Positions 20,817 to 28,187 of a stretch of DNA of 64,000 nt are shown in pieces. Position 1 is the stretch's first letter. Each line of letters starts with the position of its first letter. The notes beneath the pieces are model-generated. The model was not told the DNA's origin. It made no database searches and saw only the letters and a list, made by a program, of their open reading frames with translations. Position numbers and translations under genes: made by a program. The stretch spans positions 868,001 through 932,000 of the forward strand of contig NZ_JASERL010000002.1 in the NCBI RefSeq assembly GCF_030766935.1. The letters run 5' to 3'. Origin of the DNA: Streptomyces sp. KL109B (GTDB lineage: Bacteria > Actinomycetota > Actinomycetes > Streptomycetales > Streptomycetaceae).

Positions 20817-21605
20817 GTGGCCTCCTCCTTCGCCCTGCCGTACGCACTGCACGGTGACGGCCCGCACAAGGTGATCGCGGTGCACGGCTGGTTCGCCGAC
20901 CGCGCCGCCTACGCGCCGATCGTGCCCGACCTCGACCGCGCCTCCTTCCAGTACGCGCTCGTGGACCTGCGCGGCTACGGGGAGGCGAAACAGACGCCGG
21001 GGGCCTATACGACGGCCGAGGGCGCCGGGGACGTCCTCGACCTCGCGGACCGGCTCGGCTGGGAGCGGTTCTCGCTGATCGGGCACTCCATGGGCGGCAG
21101 CGTGGCGCAGCGCGTGGTGGCGACGGCGCCGGAGCGGGTGCGCCGCATCGTGGGTGTGTCGCCGGTGCCCGCGTCCGGGTTGCCGATGCCGCCCGAGCAG
21201 TGGGAGCTGTTCTCGACGGCCGACGCCTCCCCCGCCAACCGCCGCGCGATCATCGACGTCACGACGGGCGGCGTGCGCCCCGGCGCGTGGCTCGACCGCA
21301 TGGTGGAGCGCTCGCTCGCGTGCAGCGACGCGAAGGCGTTCCGGGCCTGGCTCGACTCGTGGACCGGCGACGACTTCCACGCGGACCTGCAACCGTGTAC
21401 AGTCCCCGCGCTCGCGGTCACCGGACAGCTCGACCCGGCCCTGGCCGCGCCCCTGATGCGCTCGACGTGGCTGACCTGGTTCACCCGCGGCGAGCTCGTC
21501 GACCTCCCCGTGTGCGGGCACTACGCGATGGACGAGGCGCCGCTCGCGCTGATCCGCGTCATGGAGGACTTCCTTCGGGCGGACGGCACGGGTACGCGCG
21601 CGTGA
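20817..21605 (+). CDS. Alpha/beta-hydrolase
   Basis: 262 residues. GTG at 20817 is preceded by GGGAG at good distance and starts the fold directly (ASSFALPYALHGDGPHKVIAVHGWFADR). Oxyanion HGW, nucleophile elbow LIGHSMGGSVAQRVVA, Asp in VTGQLDP and His in CGHYAMDEAP make a complete Ser-Asp-His triad. Its TGA stop overlaps the GTG start of the P450 by 4 bp, so the pair is translationally coupled and probably acts on one compound. Confidence 0.88.
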   Translation: MASSFALPYALHGDGPHKVIAVHGWFADRAAYAPIVPDLDRASFQYALVDLRGYGEAKQTPGAYTTAEGAGDVLDLADRLGWERFSLIGHSMGGSVAQRVVATAPERVRRIVGVSPVPASGLPMPPEQWELFSTADASPANRRAIIDVTTGGVRPGAWLDRMVERSLACSDAKAFRAWLDSWTGDDFHADLQPCTVPALAVTGQLDPALAAPLMRSTWLTWFTRGELVDLPVCGHYAMDEAPLALIRVMEDFLRADGTGTRA

Positions 21606-22918
21606 CGCCCGCCGTGCCGCCGCCCGCCGTACCTCCCGACGTGCCGCCGCCCGCCGTACCTCCCGACGTACCGCCCGCCGTACCGGACGTCTTCGACCCC
21701 CGTCTGTACGCCACCGGCATCCCCCACGACCGCTACCGGACGCTGCGCGACCACCACCCGGTGGCCTGGCAGCCGGAGCCCGCGGTCCTCGGCTGGCCGG
21801 AGGGCCCCGGCTTCTGGGCGGTCACCCGGCACGCGGACGTGGTCCGGGTCCTCAAGGACGCGTCGACGTACTCCTCGTACCTGGGCGCGACGCAGATCCG
21901 CGACCCCGACCCGGCGGACCTCCCGTTCATCCGCGGCATGATGCTCAACCAGGACCCGCCGGCCCACGGAAGGCTGCGCCGCCTGGTGGCGCGGGCGTTC
22001 ACGCCACGCCGCGTGGAGGCGTTCGAGGAATCGGCACGGGCCCGGGCAACGTCCTTGCTGCGCAAGGCATTTCACGAGTCGGGCGCGCACCCGGTCGACC
22101 TCGTCGCCACCGTCACCGACGACTACGCGCTCCTCAACCTCACCGACCTCCTGGGCGTCCCGGAGTCCGACCGCGCGCTGCTCCTGCACTGGACGCGCCG
22201 CGTCATCGGCTACCAGGACCCGGACGAGGCGGCGGCGACGACCACCGGCCCACCGGTCAACCCCCGCTCCCCCTCCGCCCTGGCCGACATGTTCGCGTAC
22301 GCCGACGAACTGACCGCCCACAAGCGCGCCCACCCGGCCGACGACATCATGACGACGCTCGCGCTGGACCCCGATCTCACCCCGCCCGAACGCCAGATGT
22401 TCTTCTTCCTCCTCACTGTCGCGGGCAACGACACGGTCCGCAGCGCGGCGCCCGGCGGCCTGGCACTGCTGGCCGCGTCCCCACCCACGTACGAACAACT
22501 CCGCACGGGAGCAGCAGAGTTGACGCCCACCGTCCACGAACTGCTGCGCCGCCATCCGCCGGTCCTCACCTTCCGCCGCACGGCGACCGAGGACACGACG
22601 CTGGCGGGCACCCGCATCGCACGCGGCGCCAAGGTGGTCGTCTTCCACGCCTCGGCCAACCACGACGAACGCGCGTTCCCGGACCCCTTCACCCTGAACC
22701 CGTCCCGCACCCCCAACCCCCACGTCTCCTTCGGAGACGGCCCGCACGTCTGCCTCGGCGCCCACTTCGCGCGCCTCCAACTCCAGGTGCTGTACGAGGA
22801 AGTGGGCCGGGCGCTCCCGTCCCTGACGCTCGCGGCGCCGCCGAAGCGCCTCGTCTCGAACTTCATCAACGGAATCAAGGAGCTACGGGTACACCCGTAC
22901 ACGCCCACGATCCGGTGA
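21602..22918 (+). CDS. Cytochrome P450 (CYP125/124/142-like)
   Basis: 438 residues from the GTG overlapping the hydrolase stop. The N-terminal ~25 residues are a Pro/Val repeat (PPAVPPDVP units). P450 landmarks: GNDTVRSAAPGGLALL (I helix), HELLRRHPPVLTFRRTA (ExxR) and FGDGPHVCLGAHFARLQLQ (heme Cys). The opening FDPRLYATGIPHDRYRTLRDHHPVAWQPEP and GFWAVTRHADVVRVLKDASTYSS resemble the steroid/branched-lipid P450s of actinobacteria, but substrate is inference only. Confidence 0.9.
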   Translation: MTPAVPPPAVPPDVPPPAVPPDVPPAVPDVFDPRLYATGIPHDRYRTLRDHHPVAWQPEPAVLGWPEGPGFWAVTRHADVVRVLKDASTYSSYLGATQIRDPDPADLPFIRGMMLNQDPPAHGRLRRLVARAFTPRRVEAFEESARARATSLLRKAFHESGAHPVDLVATVTDDYALLNLTDLLGVPESDRALLLHWTRRVIGYQDPDEAAATTTGPPVNPRSPSALADMFAYADELTAHKRAHPADDIMTTLALDPDLTPPERQMFFFLLTVAGNDTVRSAAPGGLALLAASPPTYEQLRTGAAELTPTVHELLRRHPPVLTFRRTATEDTTLAGTRIARGAKVVVFHASANHDERAFPDPFTLNPSRTPNPHVSFGDGPHVCLGAHFARLQLQVLYEEVGRALPSLTLAAPPKRLVSNFINGIKELRVHPYTPTIR

Positions 22919-22962
22919 GTTGCGGGAATCGCGGCCGCGGCCCGCCGAAGGTTCATCCCGTG

Positions 22963-23622
22963 ATGATCAACAAGCTTCCCCGCACCGCACGCCGCCTCGC
23001 GACCCTGCCCGCGGCCGCGGTCTCCGTCCTCGCGCTCGCCTCCGCGCCCTCGGCCACCGCGAGCGCCCCGGACTCCGACACCGCCAAGTCCCCCGCCACG
23101 GTGGCGAAGTCCGCCCCCGCCTCCTGCCCGGTCGTCCCGGACCGCCTCTACGCGGCGGTCGACCGCGTCCCCCTCGACCGGATCTCGCCGGACCCGGAGT
23201 TCCGCGACGACTGCCAGACGCTGTACCGGGCGGACGGCCGCGCGCCGTCGGTCATCTTCAAGGAGGGCTTCGCGGCGAAGGACGTCAAGTACGGCCAGTA
23301 CGACCTGGAGAAGTACGTCCTCAAGAACCAGCCGTCGCCGTTCGTCTCCACCACCCGCGACCACGACCTCTTCAAGAAGTGGACGAAGTGGATGAAGGGC
23401 GGCGCGTACAACTACTACATCGACGCCCCGAACGGCATCGACGTGAACGAGACGATCGGCGACACCCACAAGTACGCCGACCAGGTCGAGGTCGCCTTCC
23501 CCGGCGGCGTCGCCTCACGCTTCGTCATCGGCGCCTGCCCGATCGACAAGGCGACCAACACCGAGATCATGTCGGCCTGCGAGAGCAACCCGAACTTCCG
23601 GCCGGTGACGGCGGCGGAGTGA
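22963..23622 (+). CDS. Secreted mono-ADP-ribosyltransferase, Scabin/pierisin type
   Basis: 219 residues, ATG at 22963 (GTG at 22960 is an alternative). Sec signal peptide (residues 1-~35, AAAVSVLALASAPSATASA) and a single ~165-residue catalytic domain. The R-STS-QxE signature of the CT group is complete: Arg89 in LYRADGR, Ser129-Thr-Thr in PFVSTTRDHDL, Gln174-x-Glu176 in ADQVEVAFPGG. Four Cys could form two disulfides. Closest known relative in pattern is Scabin of plant-pathogenic Streptomyces, which modifies guanine in DNA. No immunity gene is obvious. 44 bp after the P450 gene. Confidence 0.8.
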   Translation: MINKLPRTARRLATLPAAAVSVLALASAPSATASAPDSDTAKSPATVAKSAPASCPVVPDRLYAAVDRVPLDRISPDPEFRDDCQTLYRADGRAPSVIFKEGFAAKDVKYGQYDLEKYVLKNQPSPFVSTTRDHDLFKKWTKWMKGGAYNYYIDAPNGIDVNETIGDTHKYADQVEVAFPGGVASRFVIGACPIDKATNTEIMSACESNPNFRPVTAAE

Positions 23623-23646
23623 GCACCGCCGCCGGGACCGGCCGGC

Positions 23647-23907
23647 TCACTCGCCCTCGGGGCTCAGCGTGAGCGAGATCGAGTTGATGCAGTACCGCTG
23701 ATCCGTCGGGGTCGGGTAGCCCTCCCCCTCGAAGACGTGGCCGAGGTGCGAGCCGCAGCGCGAGCAGCGCACCTCGGTGCGGACCATTCCGTGGGAGCGG
23801 TCCTCGATGAGTTCGACGGCGTCGGAGTTCTTCGGGTCGTAGAAGGACGGCCAGCCGTGGCTCATTAGGTCCCAGCAGCCACAGGAGTTCACTTCCTCCA
23901 CACTCAC
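23647..23907 (-). pseudogene. Truncated methionine sulfoxide reductase B fragment
   Basis: 86-codon frame whose residues from WPSFYDP onward equal the C-terminal half of MsrB encoded at 24827-25240. It keeps [10 protein letters not shown] and the catalytic-Cys segment RYCINSISL but lacks the N-terminal domain and its CxxC zinc pair, so it is probably inactive. The first ~16 codons are unrelated. Its GTG start overlaps the PIN toxin stop by 4 bp, so it is now coupled to the toxin-antitoxin operon. The tail (TLSPEGE) differs from that of the intact gene (RLEPEADAG). Confidence 0.85.
23674..23857. repeat. 184-bp direct repeat, copy A (msrB 3' part)
   Basis: Identical by eye to 24860-25043 in the same orientation. 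The two copies flank about 1.0 kb containing the PIN/RHH cassette. Confidence 0.92.
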
Positions 23908-24389
23908 ACCGGAACGACGTGAACGTCCGGCGGCTGCAGCACCTCCAGGTATGCGTGAATGTCATCCGGGTCACTGGTGAAGATCACCGCACTGCCGTGC
24001 CGAACCGCCGCCAGCGCCACCCACGCGTCGACCGCGTCCGGCCGCTTCTTCGTCGGGAGTGCCGCCTGCCCCAGAGCCGTACCGATGCGCCGCCAGTCGG
24101 CCAGGTCAGGGCCCGTCGCGCAGGCCAGGCACTCCGGGCGGCCCGCCTTCGTCTCGCGCATCGGAGGCTCGGACGTACGAGCCTGCGGGACGGCGCAGTC
24201 CCTGAGCACTCCGGACAGGGCGTGCACCAATGCGGGACGCGGCCGCCACACCTGGGCGAGGACCGGGCCGAGCACCAGCGCCCGGTGCGGAGCCGCCCTC
24301 ACCCCTTCGTGAAGCGCCGTCGCCTTCGCCTTGCGGTCCGCGAGCGCGATGAGCATGCCGGTGTCGTACACCGGCACCCGAGCGCTCAC
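23904..24389 (-). CDS. PIN-domain protein, VapC-like toxin
   Basis: 161 residues. PIN ribonuclease fold: [13 protein letters not shown] at residues ~8-20 gives the first acidic residue, and [31 protein letters not shown] near the C-terminus gives the later acidic cluster. Family members are Mg-dependent endoribonucleases cutting tRNA or rRNA. The GTG start overlaps the antitoxin stop (GTGA), and the stop overlaps the start of the msrB fragment, so three frames are chained. Longer than typical VapC (~130), with an insertion near residues 70-90. Confidence 0.8.
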   Translation of the reverse strand: MSARVPVYDTGMLIALADRKAKATALHEGVRAAPHRALVLGPVLAQVWRPRPALVHALSGVLRDCAVPQARTSEPPMRETKAGRPECLACATGPDLADWRRIGTALGQAALPTKKRPDAVDAWVALAAVRHGSAVIFTSDPDDIHAYLEVLQPPDVHVVPV

Positions 24390-24712
24390 GCTGCATGCCC
24401 GGGGCGATGCCCCTGCCGGTCGCGGCCGTGCACGAGACCGAGGGCCTCCGCGACCTCGCGGCGCTCCTGCTCCGTGAGGTCCGCGGACACCCCGGCGGCC
24501 TCTTCGGGAAGCGCACCGGCCTCCTGCTCCGCCTGAGCAATCAACGCGTCCACCGCGGCGAACTGCTCCTCTATGGCGTCGCTCTCGGCCATCTGCCGTG
24601 TCGCGGCATGCACCAGATACGCCGAGACGTCCATGCCCGCTCGCTCGGCATGCTGCCTGATGCGCTCGGCCTGGGCCTGATCGAGGCTGATACTGATCCG
24701 CGTCTTCGCCAT
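24386..24712 (-). CDS. RHH-type antitoxin (CopG-like)
   Basis: 108 residues from ATG at 24712 (MAKTRISISLDQAQAERIRQHAER...). N-terminal ribbon-helix-helix DNA-binding domain, then an acidic helical tail (EEQFAAVDALIAQAEQEAGALPEEAAG) likely to cover the PIN active site. ATG at 24718 is an alternative, but a promoter with its -10 at 24719-24724 would place the transcript start at 24712, giving a leaderless message; no Shine-Dalgarno is present. Expected to repress its own promoter. Confidence 0.8.
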   Translation of the reverse strand: MAKTRISISLDQAQAERIRQHAERAGMDVSAYLVHAATRQMAESDAIEEQFAAVDALIAQAEQEAGALPEEAAGVSADLTEQERREVAEALGLVHGRDRQGHRPGHAA

Positions 24713-24718
24713 ACCCAT

Positions 24719-24747
24719 AGCGTATGACGCGTATTACGCCCGTTCAA
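24719..24747 (-). promoter_or_regulatory. Promoter and operator of the toxin-antitoxin operon
   Basis: On the minus strand TTGAAC (24747-24742), 17 bp, then TACGCT (24724-24719), the Streptomyces housekeeping pattern. Between them GCGTA-N2-ACGCGT-N2-TACGC (24720-24739) is an inverted repeat fitted to an RHH dimer pair. The -10 ends 6 nt before the ATG at 24712. Confidence 0.65.
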
Positions 24748-24826
24748 GCGGCACCGTCCGCCGGTCGAATCCGGTCGATTCGAAGAGACCGGCAAGCGGC
24801 AGTGAAGCCTGTCAGCCCTGCCCAGA

Positions 24827-25240
24827 TCAGCCCGCGTCCGCCTCCGGCTCAAGCCGCAACGAGATCGAGTTGATGCAGTACCGCTGATCCGTCGGGGTCG
24901 GGTAGCCCTCCCCCTCGAAGACGTGGCCGAGGTGCGAGCCGCAGCGCGAGCAGCGCACCTCGGTGCGGACCATTCCGTGGGAGCGGTCCTCGATGAGTTC
25001 GACGGCGTCGGAGTTCTTCGGGTCGTAGAAGGACGGCCAGCCGCAGTGCGACTCGAACTTCTCCGTCGACGTGAAGAGCTCGGCGCCGCAGGCGCGGCAG
25101 GAGTAGACGCCCTTGGTCTTGGTGTCGGTGTACTCGCCGACGAACGCGGGCTCGGTGCCGGCCTGGCGGAGCACCGCGTACTCCGCCGGGGTCAGCTCCG
25201 AGCGCCACTGCTCGTCCGGCTTCTCGACGTCGTACGACAT
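24827..25240 (-). CDS. msrB: Peptide-methionine (R)-S-oxide reductase MsrB
   Basis: 137 residues from ATG at 25240. Reduces methionine-R-sulfoxide in proteins with thioredoxin. Complete set of motifs: CRACGAELF and [10 protein letters not shown] (zinc CxxC pairs), [31 protein letters not shown] with catalytic Cys. Starts 5 bp after the murC stop and is probably co-transcribed with it. The 3' part is duplicated at 23674-23857. Confidence 0.95.
   Translation of the reverse strand: MSYDVEKPDEQWRSELTPAEYAVLRQAGTEPAFVGEYTDTKTKGVYSCRACGAELFTSTEKFESHCGWPSFYDPKNSDAVELIEDRSHGMVRTEVRCSRCGSHLGHVFEGEGYPTPTDQRYCINSISLRLEPEADAG
24860..25043. repeat. 184-bp direct repeat, copy B (inside intact msrB)
   Basis: Exact counterpart of 23674-23857; see that entry. 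Sequence similarity stops abruptly at both ends. Confidence 0.92.
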
Positions 25241-25245
25241 GTGTC

Positions 25246-26643
25246 TCAACCCTTCAGCTGGTCCAGAATGCGCGGGCCGAGCTCCGTGACGTCGCCCGCG
25301 CCCATGGTGAGAACGAGATCGCCGGGCTTGGCCATTCCCGCGATCGCGGCGACCGCCGCGTCCTTGTCGTCGGCCGCCTGCACCTCGGCGCCCGCCGCGC
25401 GCGCGGCGTCGATGATGAGGGCGCTGGTGATGCCGGGGATCGGGTCCTCGCGGGCCGGGTAGATGTCGAGGACGACCGAGGCGTCCGTGAGGGCGAGGGC
25501 CTGGCCCATCTCCTTGCCCAGCTCCTGGGTGCGGGAGAAGAGGTGGGGCTGGAAGAGGGCGATGATGCGGGCGTCACCGGCGGCCGCGGAGCGCATGGCC
25601 TCCAGGTCCGCGGTCATCTCCGTGGGGTGGTGGGCGTAGGAGTCGATGACCTGCACGCCGTTCTCCTCGCCCTTGAGCTGGAGGCGGCGCTTGACGCCCG
25701 TGTACGTCTTGAGGGCGGAGGCCAGGTTCCGCGCCGGGATGCCCATCGCGACGCCGGCCGCGAGCGCGGCCACCGCGTTGTGCGCGTAGTGGCGGCCGGG
25801 GACCGAGACCGTGAAGGTCAGCAGCTTGCCGTCGAGGAGAACGGTGACCTCGCTGGTCAGTCCGCGCGGGGTGATCTTGTGGATGCGGATGTCGGCCGTT
25901 TCCGACTCTCCATACGTGACGACCTTGAGGGACGTCGTGTCGCGGACCCGGCGGGTCAGTTCGGCCGCGCCCGACTGGTCGGCGGCGATGACGAGGGTGC
26001 CACCGGGGACGATCTTCTGCGCGAACGTCTCGAAGGACTCGTAGATCTCGTCCATCGACGCGTAGTTGGCGTGGTGGTCGAGTTCGACGTTGAGGACGAT
26101 CGCGACCTCTGGCTTGTACTTGTGGAAGCTGCGGTCCGATTCGTCGGCCTCGGCGACGAAGATCTCGCCCTCGCCGTGCTCGGCGTTGGAGCCGGGGGCG
26201 TCCAGGTCGCCGCCGATCGCGTACGAGGGGTTCAGGCCGAGGGACTTCAGGGACACCGCGAGCATCGACGTCGTGGTGGTCTTGCCGTGCGTGCCGGCGA
26301 CCGCGATCGGGCGCAGGCCGTCCATCAGGGAAGCGAGGGCGTCCGAGCGGTGGACCGTCGGGATGCCGAGCTCGGCGGCGCGCGCCAGCTCCGGGTTGTC
26401 CTCGCGGATCGCGGAGGAGACGACGACGCAGCTCGCGTCGGAGGCGAGGTGCGCGGCGTCGTGGCCGATGTGCACGGTGACGCCGAGCTCGCGCAGGGCC
26501 TGGGCCGTCGGGGACTCACGGGCGTCGCTGCCCGCCACCTGGGCGCCGCGCTGGGCGAGGATCTTGGCGATGCCCGACATGCCGGCGCCGCCGATGCCGA
26601 TGAAGTGCGGTCGATTCATGGCGGTGGGCAGGCCGGGTGCCAT
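25246..26643 (-). CDS. murC: UDP-N-acetylmuramate--L-alanine ligase MurC
   Basis: 465 residues. Cytosolic ATP-dependent ligase adding L-Ala to UDP-MurNAc, the first peptide step of peptidoglycan synthesis. N-terminal Rossmann HFIGIGGAGMSGIAKILAQRG, central ATP-binding GTHGKTTTTSMLAVSL, EADESDRSF and NVELDHHANY, C-terminal SYAHHPTEMTADLEAM and FQPHLFSRT. As in other Streptomyces it lies outside the dcw cluster, here next to msrB. Confidence 0.97.
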   Translation of the reverse strand: MAPGLPTAMNRPHFIGIGGAGMSGIAKILAQRGAQVAGSDARESPTAQALRELGVTVHIGHDAAHLASDASCVVVSSAIREDNPELARAAELGIPTVHRSDALASLMDGLRPIAVAGTHGKTTTTSMLAVSLKSLGLNPSYAIGGDLDAPGSNAEHGEGEIFVAEADESDRSFHKYKPEVAIVLNVELDHHANYASMDEIYESFETFAQKIVPGGTLVIAADQSGAAELTRRVRDTTSLKVVTYGESETADIRIHKITPRGLTSEVTVLLDGKLLTFTVSVPGRHYAHNAVAALAAGVAMGIPARNLASALKTYTGVKRRLQLKGEENGVQVIDSYAHHPTEMTADLEAMRSAAAGDARIIALFQPHLFSRTQELGKEMGQALALTDASVVLDIYPAREDPIPGITSALIIDAARAAGAEVQAADDKDAAVAAIAGMAKPGDLVLTMGAGDVTELGPRILDQLKG

Positions 26644-26747
26644 ACGTGTCTCTCCCCTGGGGTTCCTGGATGTGCGGGGCCGCGACCGACGTGGTCACGG
26701 CAGGGGCCCAGCCTATTGCCTCGGCCCGCCGGGCCCCGCACCCACGG

Positions 26748-27221
26748 CTACGCCTTGCTGTGCGAGAACAGCTTCAGGACCGGTACGCCGACCTGGTGGC
26801 GGGCGCGCGAGGCCCAGTCGCGGTGGAAGAACTCCTCTACGTAGTGCGGATCGGTCAGCACGATGACCTCGTCCGCCTTCACCTCGTCGACGAGGGCCTT
26901 GAGGGCGTCCAGCGGGTGGTCCTCGATGAGTCGGCCCACCGCCTCGCTGCCCGCCTGGTGCAGCGCGGTGAGGGAGACCGCGAGGGCCTTCTCCGCCGGG
27001 CCCCTGGCCTCGTCGCCCTCGGGCACCTCGCCCTCCTTGCCCGCCTCGTCCAGCTCGCCCATCGCTACGTCGTCGATGGCCCGCAGCAGGCGGTCCGCCT
27101 GGTCGCCGCGGGGCTGGAGCAGCACGTGGAAGGAGACCTCCTCCTCGCCGTGCAATGTGGTGACGAACTCCACGTCGGCGGAGGTCAGAGCCTTCTCGAT
27201 CATCAATACGCTCGTGAACAC
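26748..27221 (-). CDS. Conserved actinobacterial protein of unknown function (often mislabelled IGPS)
   Basis: 157 residues from GTG at 27221, preceded by AGAAGGG. Middle region is acidic and helical (GELDEAGKEGEVPEGDEARGPAEKALA) and the C-terminal part (EDHPLDALKALVDEVKADEVIVLTDPHYVEEFFHRDWASRARHQVGVPVLKLFSH) has the alternating pattern of a Rossmann-like universal-stress or nucleotide-binding fold. It is far too short and lacks the motifs of indole-3-glycerol-phosphate synthase. Upstream of murC on the same strand. Confidence 0.75.
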   Translation of the reverse strand: MFTSVLMIEKALTSADVEFVTTLHGEEEVSFHVLLQPRGDQADRLLRAIDDVAMGELDEAGKEGEVPEGDEARGPAEKALAVSLTALHQAGSEAVGRLIEDHPLDALKALVDEVKADEVIVLTDPHYVEEFFHRDWASRARHQVGVPVLKLFSHSKA

Positions 27222-27328
27222 GACGGGCGCCCTTCTACGGATCCACGGACCTGCGGAAACCATCCTGCCCCGTATTCGCACGGGGACTGCGACATTTAGT
27301 GTGCCCAGCCAAAGCTAAACGGAACTAC

Positions 27329-28150
27329 TCATTCCGCCGAATGTCGGCGGTAACGTCGGCGGTACCGGCTGAAGAGGAATCCGTCCTCCTCCAGCAGGGA
27401 CGCCAGCTCGAAGCGCTCCGGTACGGCCAGGGTCGAGCCGCCCGCGATCCGTTGCGCGTCGCCGGCCGTGAGCATCGGGGACACGGTCAGACACAGCTCG
27501 TCGAGTACCCGCCCCGCCACGAATTGACCGAGCATCCTCGGCCCGCCCTCGGTGAGCAGCCGCCGCAGACCCCGTTCGGCGAGCGCCGCCACCGCGCGGT
27601 CCGGCTCGACCGCCGCGCCCTCGCCCGCGATCAGCACCTCGGCGCCCGCCTTGCGCGCCGCCTCGATCCGGTCCGCCGGGGCGCCCGCCCCGGTCAGCAG
27701 CAGGGTCGGCAGCAGCGGCTCGGTGAACAGCGGCAGGCCGAAGTCGAGGTCGAGGCTCGCGCTGATCACGGCGATCCGCGGGGCGGGCCCCTGTCCGGCC
27801 GCCTCGCGGCGCGCGGCGAAGGCCTCACGCGCGCGTGCCGGGCGGTAGCCCTCCAGGCGGACGGTCTCCGCGCCGACCACGACGACGTCGGCGAGCGCCC
27901 GCAGCGTGCCGAAGATCCGCATGTCGGTGGCGCAGGAGATGGGCTGGGAGCGGCCGTCGTGCTGGGCCGCGCCGTCGAGCGTGGAGACCATGTTGGCGCG
28001 CAGCCACGGGGCGTGCTCGGCTTCGGGCGGATAGGCGTAGGCGTCGGCAAGCTCGTCGAGGCTCCACTCGCGCCCCGCAGGGCCCGCCACCCTCCCCTCG
28101 TACCCCTCACCATCTGCTGTTTCGTACGTCACAGGGAACAGGCGTCGCAT
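27329..28150 (-). CDS. RibD C-terminal-type pyrimidine reductase
   Basis: 273 residues from ATG at 28150. Dihydrofolate-reductase-like fold of the RibD reductase domain: WLRANMVSTLDGAAQHDGRSQPIS, DMRIFGTLRALADVVVVGAETVR, LLTEGGPRMLGQFVAGRVLDELCLTVSPMLTAGD. Such stand-alone domains reduce 5-amino-6-ribosylamino-uracil phosphate or other NADPH-dependent substrates. No riboflavin genes adjoin, so a secondary role is possible. Divergent from zapE with only 37 bp between start codons, so the two must share regulatory DNA. Confidence 0.85.
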   Translation of the reverse strand: MRRLFPVTYETADGEGYEGRVAGPAGREWSLDELADAYAYPPEAEHAPWLRANMVSTLDGAAQHDGRSQPISCATDMRIFGTLRALADVVVVGAETVRLEGYRPARAREAFAARREAAGQGPAPRIAVISASLDLDFGLPLFTEPLLPTLLLTGAGAPADRIEAARKAGAEVLIAGEGAAVEPDRAVAALAERGLRRLLTEGGPRMLGQFVAGRVLDELCLTVSPMLTAGDAQRIAGGSTLAVPERFELASLLEEDGFLFSRYRRRYRRHSAE

Positions 28151-28187
28151 GTCGTGCAGTCTGACATGCCCACTAAGCTGGGGGACC

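Noticed and set aside
20817..23622. Biosynthetic gene cluster around the P450 genes
   Set aside because: No polyketide, peptide or RiPP synthase genes adjoin; two or three coupled tailoring-type genes are not enough.
23674..25043. 184-bp direct repeats as attL/attR of a prophage or integrative element
   Set aside because: No integrase or other mobility gene lies between them; the repeat equals coding sequence of msrB. Recombination-mediated insertion or duplication is preferred, though an excised integrase cannot be ruled out.
26748..27221. Indole-3-glycerol-phosphate synthase (trpC)
   Set aside because: Only 157 residues, no TIM-barrel phosphate-binding motifs, no trp genes nearby.
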